Under the pieces are notes generated by a model that ran no database searches, was not told the origin of the DNA, and saw nothing but the letters and a program-made list of their open reading frames with translations. DNA of 64,000 bases, taken from the NCBI GenBank assembly GCA_013398955.1, contig VWPU01014898.1, forward strand, positions 62,001 through 126,000. Reading direction: 5' to 3'. Origin of the DNA: Callaeas wilsoni (lineage: Eukaryota > Chordata > Aves > Passeriformes > Callaeidae). The position numbers and the translations under genes are program-made. Shown here one piece after another: positions 12,301-25,166 of this stretch. How positions within the stretch are numbered: position 1 is the first letter of the stretch; every line of letters starts with the position of its first letter.

Positions 12301-15300
12301 TCCTTCTGTGAAAATCAACACATAAATGTTTTGTGATCTTTATTATGAAAGTTTCATAAAATGCATCTTTCTGAATTTGAAAATAAAAAGGGAGATCCAT
12401 CAAAACAGTCAGATTCTAGAAAAGTGCATTAAAGTGTGCTTTGCTTAGGATAACTTTAAGGTTTTATGCTGGTGTATTATATTTGAATGGATCCAAGTCT
12501 CTGGTGAATACTACTGCTTTTGGAGCAATTTGCTTGATTTTGATTTGTCACTTGTGCAGTCAGTCTCTAAAGAAACACCACCAGTGACGTCTCCACTCTG
12601 CTGTCATTCTCAGGCACATCTTGCAATTTCCTTAGCTTTCACTGTAAAGCAGTGATAAAACAATGCAGGGGCCTTGTGAAGGCAAAGAAATAAAAAAAAC
12701 CCACAAAGCCTGTTGTTAAGTTCTGAATCATTTGTAGCTAGGCTAAAGTGTGGTAGCCTCACAAACTGCTCCGAGAAGGGCAACCTGCTGGACAACTAGT
12801 ACAGGAGAAGTAAACTGGGGTTTGTTGCAAAGAAGGAGGTGGCAAGACCACCTGGTTGATATGAGTAGTTCCTCTGAAAGATTAGACATTTTGGCTTTGC
12901 GTCACCATTAAACTTCCTTCATTTTTTTTGCATAGGCAATCTTTAAAAAGAAAAATGTCTTTTACTTTCAGGTACCATGTATTCACTTCTCTGATACCAG
13001 CTGATACCATACCATTCAAAACACTTTATTATTTGATGAAGATGCACAGTAAATATTTTAAACATAAAGAAGTAATCTGTAGTTAAAGAAAAAAAAAAAG
13101 AAGAGGAATGTAGCACTGTTCTCTGAGGGTGTTCATACCCAATTCTTCTAGTTATTGTCCAGACCTTCTATGTCCATCATAGTCAAAGTACTCAGTCCTG
13201 CTGCCTGTTTCTCCATTTGTGGCTCTTACCCTCATTTCCCACTGCTGGGGTCTTTTTGCTCTCAGCTAGCATATGTTCTGTCTTGGCTCACATCACCACT
13301 GCTCCAGAGATCCTCTCTCCTGCCATGACCACTGACTCCGGGTGCTCTGTGATTTCTCATCTGCCCACAGTAAGGAGAGAGGCAGGGATCCAAGAGAAAG
13401 GAGTCATCAACAGGAGGCCGATGAAATGTTGTGAAGAGGAAGTAGGCGTTTCACAGGGTTTTAAAACAAGAAAGATCAGGAAAAATGTCACCCCAATGTC
13501 TTATGAGCAACTTCCAAGCACAGAAATCCTTTAGGAGTGCATGGCTTAGTACCAGCTAAGCCACAAGAAGTTTAGAGACACAAATGTGATCAGAGCGCTG
13601 TATTTGAAGAACTGGGGCTTGAAGCTGTAGTGAGGGATGTTAACTCCAGAGGTATTTAGCAATAGGAAGAAGAGAGAAATGAATTTTTATTCACATTTTT
13701 GTTAGGAATTTGCTTCTTGTTGCTCAGTGGATCCAGTATTGCTACAGTACTTTACCAAATGTATTTCATAGATTTCAGGCTGGAATAGAAGATTTTCTGA
13801 AAACTATGTTAAATGCACCCTTTAAGGAAAATCATGAGGTTTTCTGATTATTTTCTCCGTTTTGTGATTAAATTATCTCCAAATAAATATTCGTTGACTT
13901 TTATTGTGAAGGCAGGGACATAGAATTGCATTTACCATTGTGTTCCAAATTATGTCCTTATTCTGAAAAAGAAAACTAATAGAAACAAGAATTCCTTGAT
14001 ACATAAGAAAACTCACATGAAGGTCTGACAGGCAGCTGGAATTGATTTATAATATTTATGAGATATGTATTAAGTTATTTAAGCCTTACTGATAGGAGCA
14101 ATCGTGTAGGCACTTGTGTAACAATGGGAAAAATACTCTTGATCCAATTCTCATGTACACAAAGGACAGTTTTACTGAAACGGACAAGGTAAAGGTGCCT
14201 TGAAAAGATCTGATCTTTAAGTCTGCATATACAGAAACCACAGCCACAGCATATACAGGAACCACAGCCACAGCCAAAGTAATTGACTTCAGTGTAAGCT
14301 TCTCTCCCCTAAACCTGAAAGGCAGTATTAATAAAGGAAGACATGTAACTGATGGGGTGGGTAGAAATGAAGTGCGAAGATATAAAAATCAAGAGAGTTG
14401 TTTCTCTTTGGTGTGCTGGTATCTGCAATCAAAGTGGTGCTATAATACAGACATGTTTTAGAGCCAGGTGACGTGCAAAGTTTAATTCCTGGGACTAAGA
14501 TCTAGTTATTAAGAGGTCATACAAAGAACTTTCTATATGGTAAACCATGGGAGGAACTGGTACATATATCAGAAAGCCTTTCCTTTGTAGCACGGCCTAC
14601 ATACCAAACAGCAGAGAAAACCAGATGACTGAAATGCAAAGAGAAACATGTTGGCCTTGAAAGGGATGCTTGCATGTAGATATTGGTACATCAGCAATGG
14701 TTTTAATCTTGGCAGTGGTCGTCATAGTAGTAGAAGTCTTAGGAGATGCTTATAACAAGAACTTCTAGTTCTTCTTGCCTAGCTTTTTTTGCTACTGTTG
14801 GCTGTCCTAACTGGGTCAAAAACCTAGCAGCAGATTAATTTACAAAATATGGTAATCTTGACTTCATTAGCCTTCCATGGACCAGTTACTCTATCCATCA
14901 AGAGATTCCTACAGCAGGTTCACCAGTCTCCCTCAGAACTGTAATTTATCTTTTTGAAAGATGTGTAATTTTTATTCAGAGTCATCCAAGGGTGAAGAGC
15001 ATTTACTGCATTTTTTTGCAAAGCTGCACCAATAGGCAATTTCACATGTTATTTCTGGTTAAACTTTGCTGATTTTGTATTTCAGTTGTAATATATAATG
15101 GTTTCTGTTAGATTTAAGATCACACTGTGATCTCTGTATATTGATTGTGGATCATGTTCATCTCACCACTTTCTATTGGCTGTCATATACAGAGGAAGTG
15201 CTTTTATTTTCCTGCTGCAAGGCAGAATATTCAGGAGTTCCACCATTCATCAAATTATCTTTCTGGAGAGAGAACAGAGAAGTATCACCATTCTCCATTC

Positions 15301-16068
15301 CCCTACTTGACTCCTACTTTAACCTCACACTGTAGAAGCATGGTTCCCATAGCAATTGGCTCTGCTGTTCCTACTGACTTGCAAAGGTCCAAAGAGAAAA
15401 TGGGATACATATCTGATACAGGAAGAGCCCTATTCATTTAAAAATTGCATGCGAAGGTAAAAGTGTCTCTAGAAATTTTGTCGTGTCCTTGAGTTGTCAG
15501 CACACACTTACTCTTCTGTCTTCGTGTAATGCTGAGGTACAGGCTGTATCACAAAATATTGTACCCATAAGATATAAGGAATCTAGACTGTAATTATCTC
15601 AATCTGAATATTCTTGATAGACAGAACCACAGCATGACCTTTTCTGCTTAAAAGAAGTTTGAAACCCATCCCCTTGATGACAAAAACTCAGCATGAGAAA
15701 TGGAGGATATTTTAAGATTTTACAGTGTTTCACATATCATTGCAAGATTGTTAACCTTTATTTACAGAACATTGCATATATAAATACGCATTTCTGTCAG
15801 TAGAAAAGATATGACAGACATTTTGTTCTTTGACTTTGTTTACCTAGAAAGCTTATATGTGTAAATATGTGTAGCTGTGTAGTACTAGAGGAAAAGGTGT
15901 GAGACTGTGGCTTGTTATGAATACAAAATCCAAATGACTATTTTCTTGCTTTGTATTTCAGCTGTCCTGTATGAGAGATCTTTTGGTTTACAGACATTTC
16001 TTTCAATCTTTGCAAGAAAACTGCTAATAAAATTAGGTATTGTGATATTTCTAAAGCTCCAATTCGTA
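6316..16068 (+). other. Putative intron 1, unique AT-rich DNA
   Basis: No convincing exon or young repeat was recognised over almost 10 kb. Frames are short and unlike known proteins. Landmarks are a GC-rich patch near 11590-11800, which has no recognisable coding pattern, and a two-copy tandem repeat at 14225-14272. Confidence 0.5.
14225..14272. repeat. 24-bp tandem duplication
   Basis: Units at 14225-14248 and 14249-14272 start gcatatacag and end accacagccaca. They differ at one base. A partial third cagcca follows. Confidence 0.9.
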
Positions 16069-16337
16069 GAATCACAGAGTCATAGAATTGTTTGGGTTGG
16101 AAGGGACCTTAAAGATCATCTAGTTCTAACCCTCCTGCCATGGACAGGGACATTTTCCACTAGATTCAGAGCCCTGTCCAACCTGACCTCAAACAATTCC
16201 AGGGGTGGGGCATTCACAGCCTCTCTAGGCAACCTGTTCCAGGGGCTCAGCACCCTTATAGTAAAGACTTTCTTCCTGCTATCTAATATAAATCTACCTT
16301 CCTTTGGCTTAAGCCCATTCTCCTTGTCCCCATAACA
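16069..16337 (-). mobile_element. CR1 LINE, 3' end fragment
   Basis: The + strand begins agaatcacagagtcatagaa, the complement of the CR1 ATTCTRTG tail. It continues with ttgggttggaagggacct and then the complement of the ORF2 C-terminus. Translated on the minus strand this gives a FTIRVLSPWNRLPREAV-like segment followed by LELFEVRLDRAL, close to the usual CR1 'RVVRHWNRLPREVVDAPSLEVFKARLDGAL' ending. It is 5' truncated at about 270 bp. No target-site duplication was evident. Confidence 0.92.
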
Positions 16338-19144
16338 TTTTATTTGCACTTAACTTGTGGAGTTTTCTGCCTTGACCATTATTGAGAGTGCTTTCATTCT
16401 TAGTTTTATATGAGTAGTGCTAGTTTGGCATTAGAGAGTTCTGTTCTGAAGACCTGATCCTTAACCAGAATGCAGGTGTATAGATAGGGCCCATCAAAGC
16501 TGAGCTGAACTGAGAAGTGACGAGGAATGCAAAGTTGATGTCTGATTCACCACACCTGTTTTTAGATATGCGTGTCTGAGTTGGTCAGCCTTTACAGTCA
16601 AGACGTTTAGATGTCTGCTTTAGGATGCAATGAATCCTGTACTATAGTAGTCTGCTTCTTCCCGCTGTCTATACTAACCCATAATATTTAGCATAACTCT
16701 TAAGTTTGGTCAAATGAATCACACTATGCATCTGTCCATATAGAAAGGGATTTGTTGTTTGTGCTGTTCAGGTACATGGTGATCATTACCTTGTTGACCA
16801 GCTGCATTGCAAAACTGTGCATTTATAGTTTTTTTACTCCTTCCTATTCATGAACCAATCTCCTCTTAATCTAGGCAATACCTTCAAGTCTGCGTCCTAA
16901 TGGAATGCCTGGATACTACCTAGGTTTTACATGACAGACCATCCATTTCGTATCTGAGAGTTAAACCCACTAATGGCAACCTATCTTTGTGCTTCAGGGA
17001 CTGCTACCTCCCAGCAGCTGCCTGTGTTACCTAATGCGTGTTTTCTTTACTTCCACTGTAGAATTCACATTTCTCTAATTTTCTGCTTCCAGTGCTTCTT
17101 CTAGAACTGTGTTCAGATTAGTTTTGTTATTGATATTTTAATTTTGCAGGATGCTTTTGCTAATAAATGATTTTACATATTTGAAAATTTAATCTCTTTT
17201 GTTATTTTCCAAGCAAATTTCTAAACTAAGTTCCTTGATATTATTTCCTTGCCTTCATTAGTATTCTCAGTAGCACCCAGCTTAATAGCATCAGCACATT
17301 TTCAGCAAATTAACCAGTTGTTTATTTCCTCAATATAAAAATTAAAATGTTAAACAGGACTGTTCCAACACTGATCCTCTGGCAGTCTAATCATAGTCAC
17401 TTTTCTCAAACTTAGCAATTTGTCGTTTATCATCATTGTGGTACTTCAGCCATAGTTCAGACTGTCTTATCACACATATGTAATCATATGTAATTAATTT
17501 GGTAAGATAATATAAAATTATATGCTAAATTTCAGATATTCCAAGTGAGTTCAAGCTTAGTTTTCAATTAAAATTCCCACTCAGTGGGCAGATGCATCAC
17601 AAAAGCAAATACATTAAAATCAAATTGCAATGCATAACAAATGAAATAGAAAATTGTGGATACAATATTATACACAGATATTATATAAACCAGTGATACA
17701 TCTAAATATGAGCTGTACTCCATCATAAATATGAATGCAGGTCTGATAGGAGGGATTCAGAAGTGGGGGCTGAACCTAGTCAAAGGCCTGCAGATGCCTT
17801 TGCACAGCTGGGATCTGATTTGAAAGAGGGGGTCAGTCCCAAGTATCATATTTCAGGAGGCTTATTCAACTAATTCTCCTAAAGAAAAAACCCCAAGCTT
17901 TCTTTTACTTTCTCATTTTACTTGAATGAAATATTTCTTGGCCCAGATATCACAAGTAGCAACTCATGACAGTGCTTTCTGGCTTTTCTGGGATATCCGC
18001 ATAGATTCTTGGTATTGCTTGTCTTGCTTGAGTGTCAGTCCAGTTCTTGCATTGCCCAACGCATAATGCACAGGTGGGTCACATCCAGATAGTTCTTTTA
18101 TGCACCAGTTCCTCTAATTTGTTTGAACTGATAAATAAAATGGTTGTTTCCATTATTATTTCATGTAAAGGTTGCTCCAGATCATCCTTCACCTCTTTTG
18201 AATCTGACTCTTTTGGTGCATAAGGAAATATGGGAAGACACTGGGTCCTTGAAATGAAGCTGATGTCTTGGACACTTTCCATAGCACACAAGAGGAAAAA
18301 AAACCAAGTTAGGAGAGAGCTCTGAAGTGAATACTGGGGGCGGTGAGGAATGTAGTGTGATGAATGGTCAGGAAGCCACTCTAATGCTCTCACTTAAAAA
18401 TAGACATGCAGTCTCTTGTGTGGTTACAGAGTAAAACTTGAAAAGGTAATAGGAGTGCATTCTAAAATCCAAAGGTAAATAAGCAATAAGAATTTATTAT
18501 GATGATAGGTTCAGTTTCATGGTGTATTGGAGCCTGACTCACGACTTTTCAACATCCATAATGGAGGGTACTAGCAAAATAGGGAAGAGATTCATAATGT
18601 GTAGCAGTCAAATAAGGACCAGAGTGCCTGTCAATCCTTTTGCAATGAAATTTAATTTCCTATCTTTCTGTCCTATGCAGAGTAGAGGTTTTCTTTCTAT
18701 TGTTCTATTTGACTTTGAAGAAATATACCTTGTTAACAACTTCACACTTACGAATGTGGTTAATCTATCTGAAACTTTATTTTAATTTTCTTTTTTATAA
18801 TGGTAAGACACTGAGCATGTATTTCTTAAGAAGCTTTTAAATGTACCTCCAGTAACTGCAATTCATGTAGGTCTGATTGTGCTTAAATAGAAATATTAGT
18901 TGAAATTGTGTGTAGAACAGAGCAAATAATTCTTAAAGAATGTTGATCAGAGTCCTGAAAATTTTTGAAAACAGAATTGTAGTGCAATAATACGTTATAT
19001 TTTAACTGAATTTTATGTGTTAGTAAAAATACAGAGACAGATCCTTAAAAAGAAAAAAGATAGAAATACTCTTTTTCAATTCTAAAGCATGTCACTTAGA
19101 GCCCAGCCCTCTAACTAAATATATCCCTCCAAAAGACTGAAAAG
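16338..19144. other. Non-coding interval, nothing recognised
   Basis: AT-rich DNA with short open frames only. No exon, RNA gene or interspersed repeat was identified. Confidence 0.5.
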
Positions 19145-19430
19145 ATTGGGTAGTGTCCTTCAGAGATTGACCAGCACTGGAGCTGGTTTTGTGTAATTCC
19201 TCTATTATATTATTGACCTGGAGGATGGGATGGAGTGCACCCTTTCTCAAGTCTGTAAGTGACACCAGACTGGAGGAGTGGTTGATGACTGGAGGCAGAG
19301 GGAACTCAACAAGGTTGTGTTGAAAGGGCTCTTGGGTATAAGACAGTGCCGTAATGACGTTGAGTCCAGCAGAGGGTTACCAAGATAGTTAAGTGGTTTG
19401 GAGCACATTATGTACAAAATGTGGTTCAAA
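19145..19430 (+). mobile_element. CR1 LINE fragment, internally deleted
   Basis: From about 19215 the text follows CR1 reverse-transcriptase sequence (gacctggaggatgggatg, gagtgcaccc, then a diverged counterpart of the FADD-coding stretch). From about 19360 it jumps to the later ORF2 segment equivalent to 'AGGGCCACCAAGATG...GGAGCA'. The part between is missing. No frame stays open across it. Confidence 0.7.
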
Positions 19431-19539
19431 ATTTAGTTTTTAAATACTGCATGCAAGGGAAGGCAAACCAGATGGTATTTGGTGACTCACTAGTATGAAG
19501 GTAAAGTGCAACTACCATACTGAGCTATCATCTCTTCAT

Positions 19540-20730
19540 CTCATGGGCGGCTTGTCCCACTCTCATGTCTGTTGGAGGGACAGCACAGAAGGGCACAAGC
19601 AGCTCAGGATGTTTCTGGAGGGCATTGGTGATAACTTCCAAACAACATAAGTGATCAAGGAACTCACAAGCTGACGAAGTAGGGGCTTGTGGAGGTGTAT
19701 TGAAAGCTGTCTGAACTGGCAGGCTCAAAGTGTAGTGGTCAGCACCACGAAGACCAGCAGGAGATCAGACCCTAGTGGTGTACCCCAGGCAGCAGTACAG
19801 GGTCCAGCACTGCTTAACCTTTTAATTAGAGATCAGGATGATGGGGCAGACTGTACCCTCAGCAAGATTGCAGATGAGACAAATCTGGGAGAAACGGCTG
19901 ATAAAACATGTATGTGTGCCTTGATACAGGGAGGGACTTGGATGGGCTGGAGAAGTGAACCTTATGAAGTTCAACAAGGGGAAGTGCAAAGTCCCTCTCA
20001 CAGGGAGCAGTAACCCGTGGCACCAGTGCACACTAGGGCTGACCAGTTGGAAAGCAGCTTTCCAGAGAAGGCCTTAAAGGTCCTGGTGGACAACAAGCTA
20101 ACCATGAGCCAGCAATGTGCAAAGCACTCTCCAAAGCAAAGGAGGCCAACATCCTCCTGGATCCTCCTGCATTAAGAAGAATGTTGCTAACAGGTCAAGG
20201 GAGGTGATCCTTCTTCTATACTCAGCATTTGCGAGGCCACATTTGGAGTGCCAGTTCTGGGACCCCTGGTGCAACAGGGATATGGACTTACTGGAGCAAG
20301 TCTACAAGGATTTCTCATATGTGGAGAGGCTGAGAGAGCTGGGATTATGTAGCCTGAAGAAGAAAAGGGTCAAGGGAAATCTTATCAATGTTTATAAATG
20401 TCTGATGGCAGGGTGTAAAGAAGAAACATTTAGACTTTTCTCATTCATACCCTTTGAGAAGACTAGAGGCAATGGGCATAAAATGAAACACAGAAAATTC
20501 TATCTGAATATAAGAATTTATTTATTTTTTACTTTACTACAACAGTGGTTGCACACTGGAACACTGTCCAGAGATGTTGTATAGTGTCCATCCTTGGACA
20601 TTCTCAAAACACAACTGGACGCAGTCCTGGACATCTTAGTTTTTCTGACCCTGCTTTGAGCAAGGAGGCTGAATGAAATGATTTCCCATATATACCTTTT
20701 GGACTAATCCATTCTGTGGTCTGCGATTCT
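19540..20730 (+). mobile_element. CR1 LINE, 5'-truncated and internally deleted, with intact-looking 3' end
   Basis: Around 19607-19680 the element matches the end of the CR1 endonuclease region (ttctggagggcattggtga). Near 19690 it jumps to the reverse transcriptase. The translated segment at 19777-19890 reads GVPQAAVQGPALLNLLI and then TLSKIADETNLGE, against the usual GVPQGSVLGPVLFN and SKFADDTKLGG. The catalytic F/Y-A-D-D motif is IADE at 19867-19878, so the second Asp is lost. Later come SRSREVILLLYSAFARPHLE and the LGLCSLKKKR segment. The tail ends near 20730 with attctgtggtctgcgattct. Frameshifts throughout make it inactive. Confidence 0.9.
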
Positions 20731-21285
20731 CTAGCAAGATGACCTAACTTGAGCCTGAGTGGAAAGCACTGAAGGAATTTCAGGAATATCTGAAATACTG
20801 GAAGACTGATAGTTTCCTACTTTGTCTATGACGAAAACCTCTGTGTAATAACTAAGTATGAGGTTACTAGATTTACTATTTGATTGGAAACCTCAAAGAT
20901 AATTAAAATTGCTAAGATTGAATATTTTACTTAACCATGTTAAAGAGTCAAAATAACGCATGTTACTCAATTCCCTTTTCAGCTTGAAATTTGCAAATTT
21001 TTAGTAGTATGAGATAGCAGAGCTTAAAAAACCCCAACACCTAAACAGATGGCAAGACAAGGGAGAAAAGTGCATAGTGAAATGAAGACAAGGAGGGACA
21101 TTACATTCTTATCCATCTATAACTTGAATTCTGTAAGAACAGTAGAAATTAAAATGGTTTGATATTAATCAGTTATGAGCAAACATGCATTTTGCCATTA
21201 ATATTTTGCAAAAGCATGAGGAAGTGAATGAATGAATTGTTCACGACTCTTGCACTAGATGTTGCAACAGTCATTTGGCAGATAA
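20731..21285. other. Spacer between two convergent CR1 elements
   Basis: About 555 bp of AT-rich DNA separates the 3' ends of the + strand and minus-strand CR1 copies. Nothing else was recognised in it. Confidence 0.6.
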
Positions 21286-23228
21286 ATCACAGAATCACAG
21301 AATTGTTAGGGTTGGAAGGGACCTCTGGAGATCATCTAGTCCAGCCCTCCTACCAAGGCAGAGTCACCTGAAGCAGGTCACACTGGAATGTGTTCAGATG
21401 GGTTTTGAATGTCTCCAGAAAGGGAGACTCCATGACCCCCCTGGGCAGCCTGTTCCAGTGCTCTGCCACCCTTCCTTACATTGAGGTGGAACCCTCTTCT
21501 GATTTAGTTTATGGCCATTACTCCTCATCCTGTCACTGGGTACCACTGAAAAGAGTCTGGTGCCATCCTCTTGGCACCTACCTTTGACATATTTATAGGC
21601 ATTAATGAGACCCCTTCTTCAGTCTTCTCTCCTCCAGACTAAACAGGCCCAGCTTCTGCAGTGTTTTGTCATAAGAGAAATGCTCCAGAGCAGAAATGCT
21701 CCCCTCATCGTCTTTGTGACCTCTGCTGGACCCTCTCCGGTAGCTCCTTGTCTTCTTGTGCTTAGGAGCCCAGAACTGGACACGACAATCCAGATGTGGC
21801 CTCACTAGGGCTGAGTAGAGGGGCAGGATCACACCCCTTGACCTGCTGGCCACACTCTTCCTAATGCACACCAGAATACCATTGTCCATCCTGGTTGCTA
21901 GGGCACTGCCATCTCATGGTCAGTCTGTCATCCACCAAGACTCCCAGGTCCTTCTTCACAGAGCTGCTCTCCAGAAGGTCAGACCCCAGCCTGTGGTGGT
22001 ACTTGGGTTATTCCTCCCTGGATGCAGGACTCTACACCTGCCCTTGTTGAACCTCAATAGGTTTCTTTCTGCCCAATTCTTAAGCTTATAAAGGTCCTGC
22101 TGTATGGCAGCACAGTCCTCAGGTGTATCAGCCACTCGTCCATATTGTCAGAAAACTTGCTGATGATCCCTTGCATTCTTTCCCTTCGTCCAGGTGGTTG
22201 ATAAACAAGTTGAATAAGACTGGACCCAGTAATGAACTTCGGGAACACCACTGACAACAGGCCTCCAGCTGGATTCTAATCCTCTGATCACAACTCTCTG
22301 AGCTTTGCCATTCAATTAGTTCTTGATCCACCTCACTGTTCATTCATTGAACCCACATTTCCTGAGCTTACCTACGAGGATTTTATGGGAAAGTCTCAAA
22401 AGCCTTGCTGAAGTCCAGACAGACAACACCGTCATCAACCCATCCTGCTATGTCATGATATAGGCTATCAGATTTGTCATGGATAATTTCCCTGGGGTGA
22501 ATCCATGCTGACTGCTCCTGATTACCTTTTCTTCCACATGCTCATTGATGACCTCTAGAATGGCCTGTTCCCTCACCTTTCCAGGGATGGAGGTCAGGCT
22601 GACTTGCTGGTAGTTTCATGGGTCCTCCTTCTTGCGCTATTCAAAGATGGGAGTAACACTGGCCTTCCCCCAGTCATTAGGCACCTCTCCCATTCTCCAT
22701 GATTTTTCAAAGGTGGTGGAGATCAGCAGAGTAACAACATCCATCAGCTCCCTCAGCAGTCTTGGGTGCATCCCATCAAGTTTTATGAATTTATGGATTT
22801 ATAGATTTTATGGATTTTTGTTTAAGTCTGCCAAGCTGATCTCTAACCCAACCCTCTGTGACCTGAGGGAAGCCTTCCTTTCTCTGGTCTTCTCTTATCC
22901 CAGAGTTCTGGGACTACCGCAAGCCGTCCTCAGCAGTGAAGACTGAGGCAAAGAAGGCATTCGGTGTTTCCTTCTTCTCTGTGTCTTCCATTACCAGAAC
23001 AACCATCTGAATCAGCAGCAACCCCACATTTCCCCTAATCTTCCTTTTTCTTCTGATATATTTGTGACGCCTTTCTTGATGTCCTTGATGTCTTCTGCCA
23101 GACTTAATTCCAAGTGGGCCTTGGCCTTTCTTGTCACATCCCTGCCTACTCTGATGATTTTCCTATAGTCCTCCCATATGGCCTGTTCCTTTTTCCACAT
23201 CCCATAAATTTCTTTCTTTTATTGAGTA
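21286..23228 (-). mobile_element. CR1 LINE, about 1.9 kb, 5' truncated, inactive
   Basis: This is the longest repeat in the window. Its 3' end lies at 21286 (aatcacagaatcacagaatt) and is followed by the GGTTGGAAGGGACCT-like stretch. Minus-strand translation gives, from 3' to 5' of the element, the ORF2 C-terminus (SRGVILPLYSALVRPHLD, KLGLFSLEERRL), reverse transcriptase (LLGPVLFNLFINHLDEG) and an upstream segment (RDVTRKAKAHLELSLAEDIKD) at 23012-23200. The catalytic FADD motif reads FSDN at 22144-22155. Several frameshifts separate the pieces. Endonuclease and ORF1 are absent, so the copy is a dead 5'-truncated insertion. Confidence 0.95.
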
Positions 23229-23705
23229 CTGTTAATAACAGATGGATGGAAAGATCTCCCCTCAACAAAGAAAACGACATGAGAAGAGGTCTGTATTTCA
23301 GTATGGTGTTAATTCCTCAGCCTGCCAGAGAAGTAATTTTTTTTGCTATTTTTACAAGTCACTGAACATCTTAACATAACTGGAACCAGTCAGCAGTTGG
23401 GTTCATCTGTTATATTAAACCTGACTCAAATGTCAATCTATATGTAAGATTAGCAACAGCGGTAAAATCACAGTTATGAGTCTCCAAATGTTTTTAGGGC
23501 AGAATTTGTAAGTTACATCAGGAAGAAAAGGTGGGAAAATCTGTATTATTTGAAAATCAGAGCAAGAAAAAAGAAAATAATTTTTCTGTTTATTATGAAA
23601 GAGTCTCCTGTCTGGAAGTCATGGTTGGTTTAAATCTGAAAGAATGACATTTCAATATAAAGGGAGATAATTATTGCATAATTAATGTATCTGGCAGTAA
23701 AAGCA

Positions 23706-23743
23706 GTAGTAATACTACTAGTACTACTCCTAGTAGGAGTAGT
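23706..23743. repeat. AGT/ACT trinucleotide tract with palindrome
   Basis: Imperfect AGT/ACT units end in a palindrome at 23723-23743, with arms actactccta and taggagtagt around one central base. It can fold into a short cruciform. Confidence 0.8.
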
Positions 23744-25141
23744 ATCATCAGTAATATATTCTCAAACAACATGCAGTCCTGAGGAGAAGCAGGTGTCAAA
23801 TTCCCCAAGATCCTGAATCCTCAAGATGGGTACTGTTCACTTCCTCTGTACAGGGGAGCCCACAAATACAGGCATGTGTCACTTTGCAAGTGGTGACCTG
23901 GGTAAATAGCCGTGGTGGCTTTCTCACAGGCCACACAAGTTGCATGTGGCACTGGTTACCATAATCCGGTAGAGTACGAGGTGGGATCTAACACTCTTCT
24001 TCCTTGAAACACTTCAGGATGAGAACAGCAATGGCTTTCCACAGCAGGCCTGGTAGGAACCTGGAAGGGCAGTGTTTGGAGAGTGAGGCAGGGATATATC
24101 AATGACCCAGAAAAGAAACACAAAATCGTGCCAAGGAAATTCTGACAGTGTGACCAGAGCCTGAAAGCTGACAGACGTGTCCTGTCCAGTGAATGATCGG
24201 TCTGAAACAGTGTCTGTGGGAGCAGTGGCTGCTTAGTTTGTTTATTGAAGACTCCACATGGAATGCCCCTGGTAGCTCACTCTTGGTATCCTGCAGCTTC
24301 AAGTTGCTTTCTCAGAAGGATTTTCATGGCTATTGAAGTGAATTGAGTAGTTTAAAGCAATACATTTTAAATCCTTCTGTAAGTCAGAAACAGGTGAACT
24401 TGGGGCCATAATCTGTGAACATTTCTGCCAGGACTTAAAAATGCAACATGTTCTTCCTATCTGACATCTGCACAGCAGTTCAGGACACGATATGTAAGTT
24501 TGGGTTGACATTTTTTCCTTGATGTTAGCTAGAGGATGGAACTAAAATTGAATATGATCACAATGAATTGGAGAAACAGTCTGGAAGAAACAGGTGCGAT
24601 TCAATACAGACAAATGCAGAGTTCCAGCTTTAGCAATAGACAAAGTTAATAAACACTTTCCTTACTTGGCTATAGGTCTTTGATGCATGTGACTTAATTT
24701 GACAGTTTTCCTCAGTTGTGCATAAAGACTTAAATATATCTTTGTTCATTACTGGCAAGGGAACATATATTTTAACAAAAAGATGATTAGGGAGAGTGTA
24801 GGACCATCAATTCTTTCTTCACCAGCTGTCATGTTTTGGCTATAACATATCCTCAGATCTTCATTCTTATATATTTTTATTTCTTTTATATGTATATAGG
24901 CAAGATCTCTTACCTTAAATTCATCAAAATATTGTAAGAAGTTGTCATTGGATAAGAAAGAGCTATAACAGTCACTTAAATCAAAGTGTGCTTGAGAAAT
25001 GGCTGTATGAGGAACTTACTATTATTTCTCTTTGCTTTACAATTCACTTCTGCTGCTTTTTCTCAGTTCTTCAATGTTGTACAGTTCATTCACTGAAGAT
25101 GTGTGTTTTCTCCTGTCTTACTAGCATGAATTCTCATATTA

Positions 25142-25166
25142 ACATCTGGCAAATTCTGCCAGATGT
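25142..25166. repeat. Short perfect hairpin
   Basis: Ten-base arms, acatctggca (25142-25151) and tgccagatgt (25157-25166), flank the loop aattc. No following U-run suggests a specific function. Confidence 0.85.

Noticed and set aside
14387..14470. Frame with VVSLWCAGIC, vaguely like the GABBR2 VFGGVC segment
   Set aside because: No acceptor-like pyrimidine tract precedes it, and key Gly and Pro residues are missing.
24149..24190. CAG followed by Cys-Asp-Gln-Ser-Leu-Lys-Ala, considered as exon 2
   Set aside because: The frame stops after 14 codons and the acceptor context is poor.
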